Below, piece by piece: positions 9,874-18,822 of a stretch of DNA of 64,000 nt (positions are counted from its first letter, which is position 1; each line of letters begins with the position of its first letter). Below the pieces are notes generated by a model, which was given only the letters and a program-made list of their open reading frames with translations, searched no databases and was not told the DNA's origin. The stretch is taken from the NCBI RefSeq assembly GCF_036511935.1, contig NZ_AP028878.1, positions 3,286,001-3,350,000 on the forward strand, read 5' to 3'. The stretch is from Marinobacter nanhaiticus D15-8W (lineage in GTDB: Bacteria > Pseudomonadota > Gammaproteobacteria > Pseudomonadales > Oleiphilaceae). The position numbers and the translations under genes are program-made.

Positions 9874-10371
9874 TCAACTCCGTCCCTGAGCCTCGTCGTT
9901 ATCGGATGGGCTGGCATTTTCGCTGAGCCATCCATCCACCTTGCGCCGGTCGGTCTCACTGAGGACCGGCTCGTTTTCCGAGCTTGCGCGACGGGAGCGG
10001 ACAACCACCAGGGCAACCGCGGCCACACCAATCACCACGACGATCAGCGGGGTGAACCACAGCAGGAAGGTGCGCTGGTCGAGCTCCGGCTTGTAACGGA
10101 CAAACTCACCAAAGCGCGAGGTCATGGCTTCCATGATCGCCTCGTTACTTTCACCCTGTTGGACAAGCCGGTGCACCTCGGCGCGCATATCGCTGGCTAT
10201 GGGGGCATTGGAATCGGCGATGCTCTGGTTCTGGCACTTGGGGCAGCGCAGTTCGCTGGTCAGGGTGTTGAAGCGCTCGCGCTCGGCCTCGCTATCCAGC
10301 GGATAGCTCTCTGAGGCGGCGTGCGCCAGTCCGCCCAATAAAAGAAGCGATATCAGTAAAAATTCGCGCAC
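9874..10371 (-). CDS. ccmH: Cytochrome c maturation protein CcmH, heme lyase thiol reductase
   Basis: This 165-residue protein has a signal sequence (about 1-18), a periplasmic domain with the redox pair CPKC at residues 43-46 in the conserved context LRCPKCQNQSIADSNAPIA, and a membrane helix at about 104-126. CcmH reduces or holds the CXXCH cysteines of apocytochrome c before heme attachment. The length matches the short, non-fused CcmH (CcmL type); the TPR part is the separate ccmI gene. It starts directly after the ccmG stop. Confidence 0.95.
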   Translation of the reverse strand: MREFLLISLLLLGGLAHAASESYPLDSEAERERFNTLTSELRCPKCQNQSIADSNAPIASDMRAEVHRLVQQGESNEAIMEAMTSRFGEFVRYKPELDQRTFLLWFTPLIVVVIGVAAVALVVVRSRRASSENEPVLSETDRRKVDGWLSENASPSDNDEAQGRS

Positions 10372-10908
10372 TCAGCTCTCCTCCCGATACTGCCTGATCC
10401 GCGGTTCGAGCTCCTCAGTCCAGACCTTGCGGTCTACTACGCCCACATGGCGATAACGCACAATGCCCTCGCCATCGATGATGTAGGTCTCGGGCGCACC
10501 ATAGACACCGAGGTCGAACCCCAGCGTGCCCTGCGGGTCAAACAGACTGAGTTCGTAGGGGTTACCCAGGTTATTGAGCCACTCAAGCGCAGCATCGCGA
10601 TTGTCCTTGTAGTTCAATCCGTAGATGGGAACGCCTTCCTCGGTCGCTAACCGCACCAGTTCGGAATGCTCTACCCGGCAGGACGGACACCAGGTCCCCC
10701 AGACGTTGAGCAGCACCACCTTATCCTGGAATACATCAGCACGGTAGATCTTGTGCGGGTCCTCCAGGGACGCCAGTTCGAAGGCCGGTACCGGGTCATC
10801 GATCAAAGCCGATTCCAGGGCTGACGTATCCTTGCCGATACCGGCGAATAAGACGACACCCAATGCAACGGCCAATAATAGCGGGATAAACAGCAGGAAA
10901 CGTCTCAT
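10372..10908 (-). CDS. ccmG: Thiol:disulfide interchange protein CcmG/DsbE
   Basis: This 178-residue membrane-anchored thioredoxin-fold protein has an N-terminal helix at about 4-24 and the redox motif WCPSC (Cys74, Cys77) in NVWGTWCPSCRVEH. The GAPETYIIDGEG segment is typical of CcmG. It supplies reductant in the periplasm for apocytochrome c and CcmH. The gene overlaps ccmF by 4 bp and abuts ccmH. Confidence 0.96.
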   Translation of the reverse strand: MRRFLLFIPLLLAVALGVVLFAGIGKDTSALESALIDDPVPAFELASLEDPHKIYRADVFQDKVVLLNVWGTWCPSCRVEHSELVRLATEEGVPIYGLNYKDNRDAALEWLNNLGNPYELSLFDPQGTLGFDLGVYGAPETYIIDGEGIVRYRHVGVVDRKVWTEELEPRIRQYREES

Positions 10909-12905
10909 GTCGCTTTACCTGCCACGGCGCCTGGTTCCTGCACCCCCGCTGCAGACTTTTCGGCCGCGCCGCCCTTGACCTTGATACGGTAACGACGGTC
11001 GGCTATAGCCAGCACACCGCCCGCTGCCATGAACAATGAACCGAGCCAGACCCAGCGCACCAGGGGCTTGAACTGGATCCGCACCGCCCAGGCATCGCCG
11101 CCTACCGGTTCACCCAGCGCCACAAACAAATCCCGGAACAGCCCGGCATCGATACCGGCCTCGGTCATCACGTTCCGCTGCACGCGGTACATACGCTTCT
11201 CCGGATACAGGGTCGTAATCAGTTCGCCGTCCCGACTGATTTCAAAGACGCCCTGTTCAGCCGCGTAGTTCGGGCCTTCCCGATGCCGCAGCGAGGTGAA
11301 GGCGAACGACAGGTCACCCATTTGCGCGACTTCACCCGGCTCCATACGGACATCCCGCTCCACGCCATAGTTGGAGACCACGGTGGCTCCGGCGATGGTA
11401 ATGGCCATCCCCAGGTGGCCGAGAACCATGCCATAGTAACTGCGAGTGAGACGTTTGAGACCGTACCATCGCCCCTGCCGGGACGACGATCGGGACCATA
11501 TATCCTGGAACGTCGCTACAGTCACCCAGGCGGCACCGAAGCAGCCGGCAAAAGCCCAGGGCTTCAATTCACCGAGCCACAGCGGCACGAGAACCGCGAG
11601 GACAAGACTAATCGCCGCGGGCCAGAGCAACTGCCGCCCCAACCAGCCGCCGTCGGTACGTTTCCACCGGGAGAAGATACCTGCGCCCAGCAACAGCGCC
11701 ACGGCAATGGCTACGGGGCTGAAAGTAAGGTTGAAGAACGGTTCGCCCACGGACATGGTGCCGGCGCCCATATAATCCAGCACCAGCGGGTACAGCGTGC
11801 CGACCAGCACCAACAGCAGGGCGGCGAGCAGCAGCACGTTGTTCAGCAGCAGGAAGATTTCCCGCGATAGCGAACCGTAACGCACCCGGGTGTGCACCAC
11901 CGGTGCTCGAAACGCGTAAAGTGCAAGCGAGCCGATCACTGTCACGGCCAGCAGGCCGATCAGGAAAGTGCCTCGCGTCGGGTCGGAGGCGAAGGCATGC
12001 ACCGAGGTGAGAACCCCCGAACGAACCAGGAATGCTCCCAGCAGACTCAGGGCGAAGGTAATGATGGCGAGCAGCAGGGTCCAGCTCTTGAACACGCCCC
12101 GTTTCTCGGTCACCGCCAGGGAATGCATCAGCGCGGTGCCCGCCAGCCACGGCATCAGCGAGGCGTTTTCCACCGGATCCCAGAACCACCAGCCACCCCA
12201 GCCGAGTTCGTAGTAGGCCCACCAACTGCCCAGGGCGATGCCAAGCGACAGGAAACACCAGGCGACGGTGGTCCAGGGCCGGGTCCACCGGGCCCAGGCG
12301 GCGTCCATTCGTCCGTTGATCAGGGCTGCGATGGCGAAAGCAAACGCCACGGAAAAGCCAACATAGCCCATGTAGAGCATGGGCGGATGCACCACCAGGC
12401 CAAAATCCTGCAGCAGCGGATTCAGATCCGCGCCGTCAGCCGGTACGTTCGGCAGCAGCCGCTCGAAGGGGTTGGAGGTAAGCAGGATAAAAAGCAGGAA
12501 GGCCAAACTGACGATGCCCATTACAGACAATACCTGGGCGACCAGATCCGTCGGCAGGCGTCGGCTGAAGATGCCGACCGCCAGTGTCCAGCCTGTCAGG
12601 ATAAGGATCCACAGCAGCAGCGAGCCTTCGTGACCACCCCACACAGCACTGAACTTGTAGTACCAGGGCAGCATGCTGTTACTGTTGTTGGCCACATAGG
12701 CGACAGAAAAATCGTCGGTCACGAAGGCCTGGGTCAGGGCGGCGAAAGCAATCGCCACGAAAACGAACTGCCCGCTTGCAAGTGGCCGTGCAAATGCCTG
12801 CAATGACGAGCGCCCCGTCAGCGAGCCGGTCAGGGGCACCACTGCCAGCAGTGCTGCCAGCAGCATGGCAAGGATTAGCGCAAAGTGGCCGAACTCAGGA
12901 ACCAT
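10905..12905 (-). CDS. ccmF: Heme lyase subunit CcmF
   Basis: This 666-residue polytopic membrane protein has many hydrophobic helices and the conserved Trp-rich WWD motif (ELGWGGWWFWDPVENASLMP) near residues 230-250. Flanking His-containing segments (LVVHPPMLYMGY; GHLGMAITIAG) are the usual heme b and c ligation regions. It receives heme from holo-CcmE and attaches it to apocytochrome c together with CcmH and CcmI. Length is normal for the family. It starts 20 bp after ccmE ends. Confidence 0.97.
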   Translation of the reverse strand: MVPEFGHFALILAMLLAALLAVVPLTGSLTGRSSLQAFARPLASGQFVFVAIAFAALTQAFVTDDFSVAYVANNSNSMLPWYYKFSAVWGGHEGSLLLWILILTGWTLAVGIFSRRLPTDLVAQVLSVMGIVSLAFLLFILLTSNPFERLLPNVPADGADLNPLLQDFGLVVHPPMLYMGYVGFSVAFAFAIAALINGRMDAAWARWTRPWTTVAWCFLSLGIALGSWWAYYELGWGGWWFWDPVENASLMPWLAGTALMHSLAVTEKRGVFKSWTLLLAIITFALSLLGAFLVRSGVLTSVHAFASDPTRGTFLIGLLAVTVIGSLALYAFRAPVVHTRVRYGSLSREIFLLLNNVLLLAALLLVLVGTLYPLVLDYMGAGTMSVGEPFFNLTFSPVAIAVALLLGAGIFSRWKRTDGGWLGRQLLWPAAISLVLAVLVPLWLGELKPWAFAGCFGAAWVTVATFQDIWSRSSSRQGRWYGLKRLTRSYYGMVLGHLGMAITIAGATVVSNYGVERDVRMEPGEVAQMGDLSFAFTSLRHREGPNYAAEQGVFEISRDGELITTLYPEKRMYRVQRNVMTEAGIDAGLFRDLFVALGEPVGGDAWAVRIQFKPLVRWVWLGSLFMAAGGVLAIADRRYRIKVKGGAAEKSAAGVQEPGAVAGKAT

Positions 12906-12925
12906 CGGCGTCTCCCATTAAACAA

Positions 12926-13420
12926 TCAATTGACTTCGTTCGCGGTGCGGCTCGGCCCCGCCTGTTCAGCACCGCCCTTGCCGGACATGCCTGGCGCACC
13001 AGAGTCTTTCATGGCCTTGGCTACCTCGGGCGGCATATAATTTTCGTCGTGCTTGGCCAGAACCTGGTCGGCAACGAAAACGCCATCTTCACGCATACGT
13101 CCCATCGCCACGACGCCCTGCCCCTCGGCAAAAAGGTCCGGCAGAATGCCTTCGTATTCCACTGGCACCGAAGAACTGAAGTCAGTCACCTTGAAGCGCA
13201 CCAGCAGAGTTTCTCCATCTCGATTAACGCTACCGTCTTCAACCATTCCTCCGGCCCGGATCCGCACATCGATTGGCGCCTCGCCGCCCGCAATCTGGCT
13301 GGGGTCATAGAACAGGTTGATGTTCTGGCGAAAGGCATAGGTCACGAGGCCAACAGCGATGCCGAGGCCGACAAGCAGGAAAAGGACGATAGTGAGTCTT
13401 TTCTTTCGAACGGGGTGCAT
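12926..13420 (-). CDS. ccmE: Heme chaperone CcmE
   Basis: This 164-residue protein has an N-terminal membrane anchor (about 8-28) and a periplasmic OB-fold domain. The covalent heme-binding histidine is His124 in [11 protein letters not shown], with the axial Tyr128. It carries heme from CcmC to CcmF. The last 25 or so residues are flexible and Gly/Ala-rich. The start codon shares one base with the end of ccmD. Confidence 0.96.
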   Translation of the reverse strand: MHPVRKKRLTIVLFLLVGLGIAVGLVTYAFRQNINLFYDPSQIAGGEAPIDVRIRAGGMVEDGSVNRDGETLLVRFKVTDFSSSVPVEYEGILPDLFAEGQGVVAMGRMREDGVFVADQVLAKHDENYMPPEVAKAMKDSGAPGMSGKGGAEQAGPSRTANEVN

Positions 13421-13638
13421 CAGGCAGTGCTCTTCTTCGAATCAGGATCGGTGGTATGGGTCTGCCGCTGGGCCAGGCGATGTTGCCAGCGTTGACGGGC
13501 GATAACCTGTCGACGCTGACCGAGTGACCAGACGGCCAACCCGATCAAGGCGGCAAAAAATACGATGTAACAGGTCCAGACGTACGGACCATGGCCATCC
13601 ATGACCCAGAAAGACTGCAGTGAATCGAAAGCCATCAA
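13420..13638 (-). CDS. ccmD: Heme exporter accessory protein CcmD
   Basis: This small 72-residue protein has one membrane helix ([20 protein letters not shown], about 19-38) followed by a basic cytoplasmic tail rich in Arg and Gln. It fits CcmD, which releases holo-CcmE from the CcmABC complex. It is identified by position between ccmC and ccmE and by the typical GHGPYVW motif. Confidence 0.92.
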   Translation of the reverse strand: MMAFDSLQSFWVMDGHGPYVWTCYIVFFAALIGLAVWSLGQRRQVIARQRWQHRLAQRQTHTTDPDSKKSTA

Positions 13639-13666
13639 CGCGTCGCCTCAACCGTGCGTTTACCGG

Positions 13667-14401
13667 TTATACGTTTACCAGTTCCCTGACCCAGCGCGCC
13701 CGTCGCTCCCGGTGCAGGATCTCCGTCTGCATGCGCAGGCAGGCCAACCAGCCGAAGATGAGATAAAGCCCCAGCACCGACAGCAATAACGGTACCCACA
13801 TCTCGGCAGGCATGCTGGGCTTTTCCGTTAACTTGAAAGTGGCCGGCTGGTGCAGCGTGTTCCACCACTCTACCGAATACTTGATGATGGGGATGTTCAC
13901 CACACCCACCAGCGTCAGCACGGCAACCGCCCGGGCCGCCGATTTTTCGTCCGCGATGGCGTTGCCCAACGCGATGACCCCGAAGTACAGGAAAAGCAGG
14001 ATCAGCATAGAGGTCAAACGGGCATCCCATATCCACCAGGTCCCCCAAGTCGGCTTACCCCACACCGCTCCGGTAAAGAGAGCCAGAAAGGTCAGGACCG
14101 CCCCCACCGGTGCCACCGCCTTGACGAACACATCGGCCAGTTTCATGCGCCAGACCAATGTGATCACCCCCGCCGCGGCCATCATGACGTAGACAGACTG
14201 GGCGAGGAATGCGGTCGGCACGTGAATGAAAATAATCCGGTAGCTATTGCCCTGCAGGTAATCCTGCGGAGCGAAGGCCAGTCCCCAGACAACGCCCACG
14301 CCAAGTAACAGCAGTCCGGAGACCAGCAACCAGGGCATAAACCGACCGGCGATGCCGTAAAACCATTTCGGCGAACCCAGCTTATGAAAAAACGCCCACA
14401 T
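13667..14401 (-). CDS. ccmC: Heme exporter/handling protein CcmC
   Basis: This 244-residue protein has six predicted membrane helices and a tryptophan-rich motif [13 protein letters not shown] at about 119-131. The two external histidines (His60 and the one in NTLHQPATF near 185) are the expected heme ligands. It loads heme onto CcmE. It lies 15 bp after ccmB and 28 bp before ccmD. Confidence 0.96.
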   Translation of the reverse strand: MWAFFHKLGSPKWFYGIAGRFMPWLLVSGLLLLGVGVVWGLAFAPQDYLQGNSYRIIFIHVPTAFLAQSVYVMMAAAGVITLVWRMKLADVFVKAVAPVGAVLTFLALFTGAVWGKPTWGTWWIWDARLTSMLILLFLYFGVIALGNAIADEKSAARAVAVLTLVGVVNIPIIKYSVEWWNTLHQPATFKLTEKPSMPAEMWVPLLLSVLGLYLIFGWLACLRMQTEILHRERRARWVRELVNV

Positions 14402-14416
14402 TGGCCTTGTCTCCGA

Positions 14417-15145
14417 TCAACTATTCGAAACGCTGATGCGCAGCGCCGCCGCCGTGGCGAACGGTGCGCAGGTCAGGGCCAGCACCAGCAAGGCCCCCAA
14501 CAGTGCCAGGTAGCTCCCTATCGCCAATCCCTCATCGGCAGCCATGACGGTGCCGGTTCCAAAGATGAGGACGGGAATGTAGAGCGGAATGATCAGCAGG
14601 GACAGGAGTATACCGGCGGATCTCAATCCAAGCGTCAGGGCGGCACCTATTGCCCCGATAAAGCTGAGCACGGGCGTTCCGAGCAGCAGCGTTAGACAGA
14701 GATACGCAATGGAGTTCCCATCGAGATGCACCATCACCCCCAGTAACGGCGCCATGATAATCAGAGGTAAGCCCGTGACCAACCAGTGGCCCAATACCTT
14801 GGTCAGCACCAGCAGGTATAGCGGCTGCGGCTGCAGCAACAACTGCTCCAGCACCCCTTCTTCGAAATCATGGCGGAACAGGTGGTCGAGCGAGAGCAAG
14901 GTGGACAGCAGCGCCGCGACCCAGAGGATGCCGGCGCCGGCATCCCGCAGGAATTCGGCTTCTGGACTCACACCCAAAGGAAACAGCGCGACCACCATGA
15001 CAAAGAAAATCAGTGGATTGAAGAGTTCCTGCCGGCGCCGGATGCTCGATAGCAGATCCCGGCGCAACACGGCCCAACAGGCCGGCAGGATCGGCAAGGC
15101 CTCCTGCCGGGGGGTCAAACGCGGCAACTTCAGCATGGCCGTCAT
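14417..15145 (-). CDS. ccmB: ABC transporter permease CcmB
   Basis: This 242-residue polytopic membrane protein has six hydrophobic helices. It is the CcmB partner of the CcmA ATPase, whose ATP hydrolysis drives release of holo-CcmE from CcmC. Family features include the GVSPEAEFLRDAGAGILWVA segment. The start overlaps the ccmA stop by 4 bp. Confidence 0.95.
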   Translation of the reverse strand: MTAMLKLPRLTPRQEALPILPACWAVLRRDLLSSIRRRQELFNPLIFFVMVVALFPLGVSPEAEFLRDAGAGILWVAALLSTLLSLDHLFRHDFEEGVLEQLLLQPQPLYLLVLTKVLGHWLVTGLPLIIMAPLLGVMVHLDGNSIAYLCLTLLLGTPVLSFIGAIGAALTLGLRSAGILLSLLIIPLYIPVLIFGTGTVMAADEGLAIGSYLALLGALLVLALTCAPFATAAALRISVSNS

Positions 15146-15789
15146 GACAGCGGCACCCCTTCCACCTGGTATTCTTGGAGGTTCAGGGAATGGGCGCCGG
15201 GAATCGACAGCGCATGATGGGTTGTGAGAATGATCGTCCCCCCGGCAGCCATTCGCTTGGTCAACAGACGCTCAAGCCCCTGCACGCCGTCGCGGTCGAT
15301 GGCAGTGAAGGCTTCGTCGAGGATCCACAGGGGTTCGTCGGAGACATACAGCCGGGCCAGGGCCACACGCCGTTGCTGTCCGGCGGAAAGGTGATGGCAG
15401 GGCACATGGCTGAAGGGAAACAGCGCGACGGCGTCCAGTGCCTGCTCCAATTGGTGCTCGGATACCGAGGCATTGCGCGCCAGCATCCCCCGCAGGTTTT
15501 CCATGGGAGTCAACAATGGTTTGATGCCGGGACGATGGCCGATGTAAAGAAGATTCCGCCGAAAATGCTCCCGCACCTTGCGCATGGGCTCACCGCACCA
15601 GGCGATCTCGCCGTCGAACCCAGCGTGAAGCCCGGCCAGTATTCGCAACAGTGTGGTCTTGCCCGCGCCGTTGGGGCCCTCTATCCGCAACAGCGAGCCC
15701 GGGGTCACGGCCAGGTCCAGGCTGGCGAACAACACACGCTCATCACGCTCGCACGCCAGGCCGCTAGCTTGTAGGAGTGGAACTGACAT
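15142..15789 (-). CDS. ccmA: ABC transporter ATP-binding protein CcmA
   Basis: This 215-residue ATPase has Walker A GPNGAGKTT at about 38-46, the signature LSAGQQRRVALAR at about 133-145, Walker B LWILDEAFTAID, and the H-loop TTHH. It works with CcmB in cytochrome c biogenesis. It is the first gene of the nine-gene minus-strand ccm operon. A plus-strand flagellar-type unit begins about 250 bp away, so the gap 15790-16041 should contain divergent promoters. Confidence 0.95.
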   Translation of the reverse strand: MSVPLLQASGLACERDERVLFASLDLAVTPGSLLRIEGPNGAGKTTLLRILAGLHAGFDGEIAWCGEPMRKVREHFRRNLLYIGHRPGIKPLLTPMENLRGMLARNASVSEHQLEQALDAVALFPFSHVPCHHLSAGQQRRVALARLYVSDEPLWILDEAFTAIDRDGVQGLERLLTKRMAAGGTIILTTHHALSIPGAHSLNLQEYQVEGVPLS

Positions 15790-16041
15790 CAGGAACCCAG
15801 GATTACTGTCATGGTCGGTCTGCCGGGCAACGAGCGCCCTGCTCGAAAGCGCCGAAATTATACCGGATTTTTATGACCATTTCCCCTTTTAACAACCACC
15901 ATGAACGGCGAGATCGCATGGGCTACAGCCGCCGCTCATACCCTGCGATTACACAACCATGCCTCGAATAGCGTAACCTTGGAGGGAGCCGGGGGGTACA
16001 CTGCCCCATGGATGTATAAAAGGCCTACGAACGGGCAAGTC

Positions 16042-17373
16042 ATGAAGATACCGGTACCCGGACAATCCATCCCCACATCGGATAAGGGCCAGGCTGGCAA
16101 GGCAAGCGGCCAGTCGGCTACGAATGCAAAGCCGACCACCCAGCCCGCACTCAACCCGCGCCAACTCCTCGATCAGTTGCAACTGCGACAAAACCAGGAA
16201 ACGCTCGCGCGGGTCGCCCAGGTGCTGCAGAAGACGGCGACCGCACCAGAGCAACTGTTGCTGGAAGTGCGCGGCAAGTCACTCGTGGTGAACAGCGATA
16301 CTCGCCTGCAGCCAGGCGACCTGGTGAAAATCATGCGGGCAGGCAACGAGCTGCGCTTGCTGGGCCAGATCCAATCCCCGGCGACACCCCAGGCGCAGAT
16401 TGCGCAACAGTTGGCGCAGCACATGCCCTGGCAACATCGACTCGACCAGGGTCTGGCCCAACTGGCCAGGCTCCTGCAGAACGCACCCTCCGGCACAGCG
16501 CCGCAACAACCGTCGAAAGCGCCGATAGCGGAGCCAGTCCGGCAGGCCATACAGCAGTTGGTCCAGCAACTGCCCACCGCAAGCAAGCTCGCGAACTCCT
16601 CGGGGGATAGCAGCCCCGCCGAGGGGCTCCGGACCTGGGTCCGCGATAGCGGATTGTTTGCCGAGGCCCGACTGGCGCAGGCACCGCAGGCCGCACAGAC
16701 CGACCTCAAACTGGCCTTGAATCGCATCATCGCTTCGCTGCTGACTGCCCAAGGCAATCAACCCGAGGCTTTCAACCGACTCACCCCCTTAACCAGTCAG
16801 GACCTGGTGCAGTCTCCCCTGCAGTTTCCGCAACCGCCATCGACGCAAGCGCCGACAACGCCCCAGGAGACTATGGGTACCGGACAGATGTTGAGGCTGC
16901 TGGCAGGCATGCTGAACCGTATAACCGTCAACCAGCTGCACAGCCAGACCCTGACGACCCGCACCACCGCGGATGCGCCAATGGCCACGCCGACGTGGTT
17001 GCTGGAACTACCCTGGCTGGATGCGCATAACCAACCGCGCACAGCGCAGATGCGCATCGAACGCCATGGCGGAGAGGACAATGCGGATAACCGCCGACGG
17101 CGTCACGTTGCCGAGTGGCGGCTGACCCTGTCGATGGACCTCGACGCGGCCGGAGCCGTCACCTTTGAAATGGGTCTGCAAAAGCAGCAGGTGTCAGCCC
17201 GCATCTGGGCAGAGAAGAGTGCCACCCTGCGCCAGGCTAACGAGGCCTTGCCCGGCTTCCGGCAGCGTCTGGGCGAGCTGGGGCTGGACGTGGTGGAACT
17301 GGAATGTCGGCGCGGCCAGCCCCAGGGCGCAAAAACCCAACTGGATCACCGACTTGTGGATATCAGGGCATGA
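16042..17373 (+). CDS. FliK-like protein with C-terminal flagellar hook-length control domain
   Basis: This protein of about 443 residues has a Gln/Ala/Pro-rich N-terminal two-thirds and, over roughly the last 120 residues, a Flg_hook (FliK C-terminal) domain: WRLTLSMDLDAAGAVTFEM, then a helix resembling the LRQ/LREAL segment (ATLRQANEALPGFRQRLGEL). It is distinct from the canonical fliK at 41536-42774. The start is uncertain: ATG 16042, ATG 16012 and ATG 15901 are in frame, none with a strong ribosome site. The stop overlaps the next gene (ATGA), which encodes an FlhB C-terminal domain, the known partner of FliK. It may serve as an auxiliary export-switch protein; this role is inferred. Confidence 0.8.
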   Translation: MKIPVPGQSIPTSDKGQAGKASGQSATNAKPTTQPALNPRQLLDQLQLRQNQETLARVAQVLQKTATAPEQLLLEVRGKSLVVNSDTRLQPGDLVKIMRAGNELRLLGQIQSPATPQAQIAQQLAQHMPWQHRLDQGLAQLARLLQNAPSGTAPQQPSKAPIAEPVRQAIQQLVQQLPTASKLANSSGDSSPAEGLRTWVRDSGLFAEARLAQAPQAAQTDLKLALNRIIASLLTAQGNQPEAFNRLTPLTSQDLVQSPLQFPQPPSTQAPTTPQETMGTGQMLRLLAGMLNRITVNQLHSQTLTTRTTADAPMATPTWLLELPWLDAHNQPRTAQMRIERHGGEDNADNRRRRHVAEWRLTLSMDLDAAGAVTFEMGLQKQQVSARIWAEKSATLRQANEALPGFRQRLGELGLDVVELECRRGQPQGAKTQLDHRLVDIRA

Positions 17374-17714
17374 ATAGCAGCGAACAGCAACCACCGTTTA
17401 ACCGGGATGCCGCCGTCGCATTGAAGTACGACGGTAGCCGGGCGCCGACCGTCGCCGCTACCGGCACGGACGAACTGGCCCGTGAAATCATCCGCATTGC
17501 AAAGGAGAATGGCGTTCCCCTATATGAGAACGCCGAACTGGCAGGCATCCTGGCGCGCCTCGACCTGGACGAAGAGATTCCGGAAACCCTGTACCGGATC
17601 ATTGCCGAGATCCTTTCATTCGCCTTCCATCTGCAAGGGAGGACACCGGAGGATGCCGGGCGTCCAGCGGACACCCTGCATCCTAATGGTGATGGGAACG
17701 ATCAAGCCACCTGA
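17370..17714 (+). CDS. Stand-alone FlhB C-terminal domain protein (FhlB/EscU-type)
   Basis: This 114-residue protein matches only the cytoplasmic C-terminal part of FlhB that follows the autocleavage site: AVALKYDGSRAPTVAATG corresponds to YAVALKYDQKAMAAPVV of the full FlhB at 35587-36723. It continues with LAREIIRIAKENGVPLYENA and the acidic EEIPETLYRIIAEIL segment. It lacks the membrane domain and the NPxH motif. The start ATG overlaps the stop of the FliK-like gene, so the two should be co-translated. The 3' end overlaps the convergent DUF2802 gene by 13 bp. A soluble decoy or accessory subunit of the export gate is plausible but unproven. Confidence 0.85.
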   Translation: MNSSEQQPPFNRDAAVALKYDGSRAPTVAATGTDELAREIIRIAKENGVPLYENAELAGILARLDLDEEIPETLYRIIAEILSFAFHLQGRTPEDAGRPADTLHPNGDGNDQAT

Positions 17715-18103
17715 CGACGACGCAGGGCCGACACCAGTTCTGCCTCGGGGCGGGAAATACCGCAGGTGTTCATCAGATCATCGATATCGGCGCCAAGATC
17801 CACCAGACGCGAGGCTTCATCGTAGGAAATACGCAGCGGATCGTTCTGACGCATCTCATCGACCGACGTACGCAGTTCATGCAGGCTTCGCTCGCAGGCA
17901 ATCAGCCTCTGCCCCACCCCCATACTACCGCTGCTGGTGGCGTGCAGTTCACGCCCGATAATCTCCAAACGGTCGCGGAAGCGGGCCTCGAGTTTCTGGA
18001 TGCGGCGTCGGCTCAGTACCGCCTGAACGCCAAGAAGGATCAGTACGCCTACAGTAAGGGCCCAGGGTGCCATTGAAGGTGCAATCGTTTGCCAGTCTGC
18101 CAT
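17702..18103 (-). CDS. DUF2802 domain-containing protein
   Basis: This 133-residue protein has an N-terminal membrane helix (about 13-32), a coiled-coil region (KLEARFRDRLEIIGRELHAT onward) and a C-terminal DUF2802 segment resembling a small DNA-binding or helix-turn-helix-like fold (RISYDEASRLVDLGADIDDL, then CGISRPEAELV). It conserves its position directly after cheW in pseudomonads. ATG 18103 is chosen; a longer in-frame extension to 18205 encodes low-quality sequence. Function is unknown; association with chemotaxis arrays is inferred from position. Confidence 0.8.
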   Translation of the reverse strand: MADWQTIAPSMAPWALTVGVLILLGVQAVLSRRRIQKLEARFRDRLEIIGRELHATSSGSMGVGQRLIACERSLHELRTSVDEMRQNDPLRISYDEASRLVDLGADIDDLMNTCGISRPEAELVSALRRRQVA

Positions 18104-18180
18104 GTTCCAGTCTCCGGAGCCGGCAGCATCACACCCTGGGCGTTGCGGCATTGCCTCGCTAGAGGGGCCGCGTCCAGGCT

Positions 18181-18669
18181 CTACAGTGCGGCGATTTCCG
18201 CCCACTCGTGATCTGCCAGCATCTTGTCGAACTCAACCAGGATGATGAGTTCGCCATTCTTGTTACACACCCCGTGAATGAACTTGGCACTTTCCTCGTT
18301 CCCCACGTTGGGTGCAGTTTCGATTTCGCTGGACTTCAGATAAACCACTTCGGCCACCGAATCCACCAGGATGCCCATCACCTGCTGTGAGGACTCCATG
18401 ACCACGATCCGGGTCGCGTCGGTCACTTCCGCATCCACCAGGCCAAACCGGCGGCGGGTATCGATCACCGTTACGACATTGCCGCGCAGGTTGATGATAC
18501 CCAGCACGTAATCCGGTGCGCCGGGAACCGGGGCGATCTCGGTGTAACGCAGCACTTCCTGAATCTGCATCACGTCGATGCCGTAGGTTTCGTCATCAAG
18601 CCTGAAGGTAACGTACTGCAGTACCTTATCTTCCTGCCCCTGACTCTGTTGTCCGCTTGGGGAAGCCAT
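18181..18669 (-). CDS. cheW: Chemotaxis coupling protein CheW
   Basis: This 162-residue protein consists almost wholly of a CheW domain (QYVTFRLDDETYGIDVMQIQ; ILGIINLRGNVVTVIDTRRR). It couples chemoreceptors to CheA in the cytoplasmic array. ATG 18669 is preceded by AGAGGA at good spacing, so an in-frame extension to 18708 is not needed. It lies 153 bp downstream of the ParP-like gene in the flhA-to-cheW block. Confidence 0.96.
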   Translation of the reverse strand: MASPSGQQSQGQEDKVLQYVTFRLDDETYGIDVMQIQEVLRYTEIAPVPGAPDYVLGIINLRGNVVTVIDTRRRFGLVDAEVTDATRIVVMESSQQVMGILVDSVAEVVYLKSSEIETAPNVGNEESAKFIHGVCNKNGELIILVEFDKMLADHEWAEIAAL

Positions 18670-18822
18670 AATGTCCTCTCTCTGGTACTGGCGCCCCTTC
18701 AGGGACACCGCATTGACACTGTCAAAATTCCAACACGATTGCCCCTTACTATAGAACAGGGCACAAAGCGTGCCATCCTAGGCAACCAATCATTTTTCAA
18801 TATTTTTCCAACGCTCGACCGA

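Noticed and set aside
11892..12806. 304-codon plus-strand frame
   Set aside because: It is antisense to ccmF, with Gln/His/Arg-rich nonsense composition.
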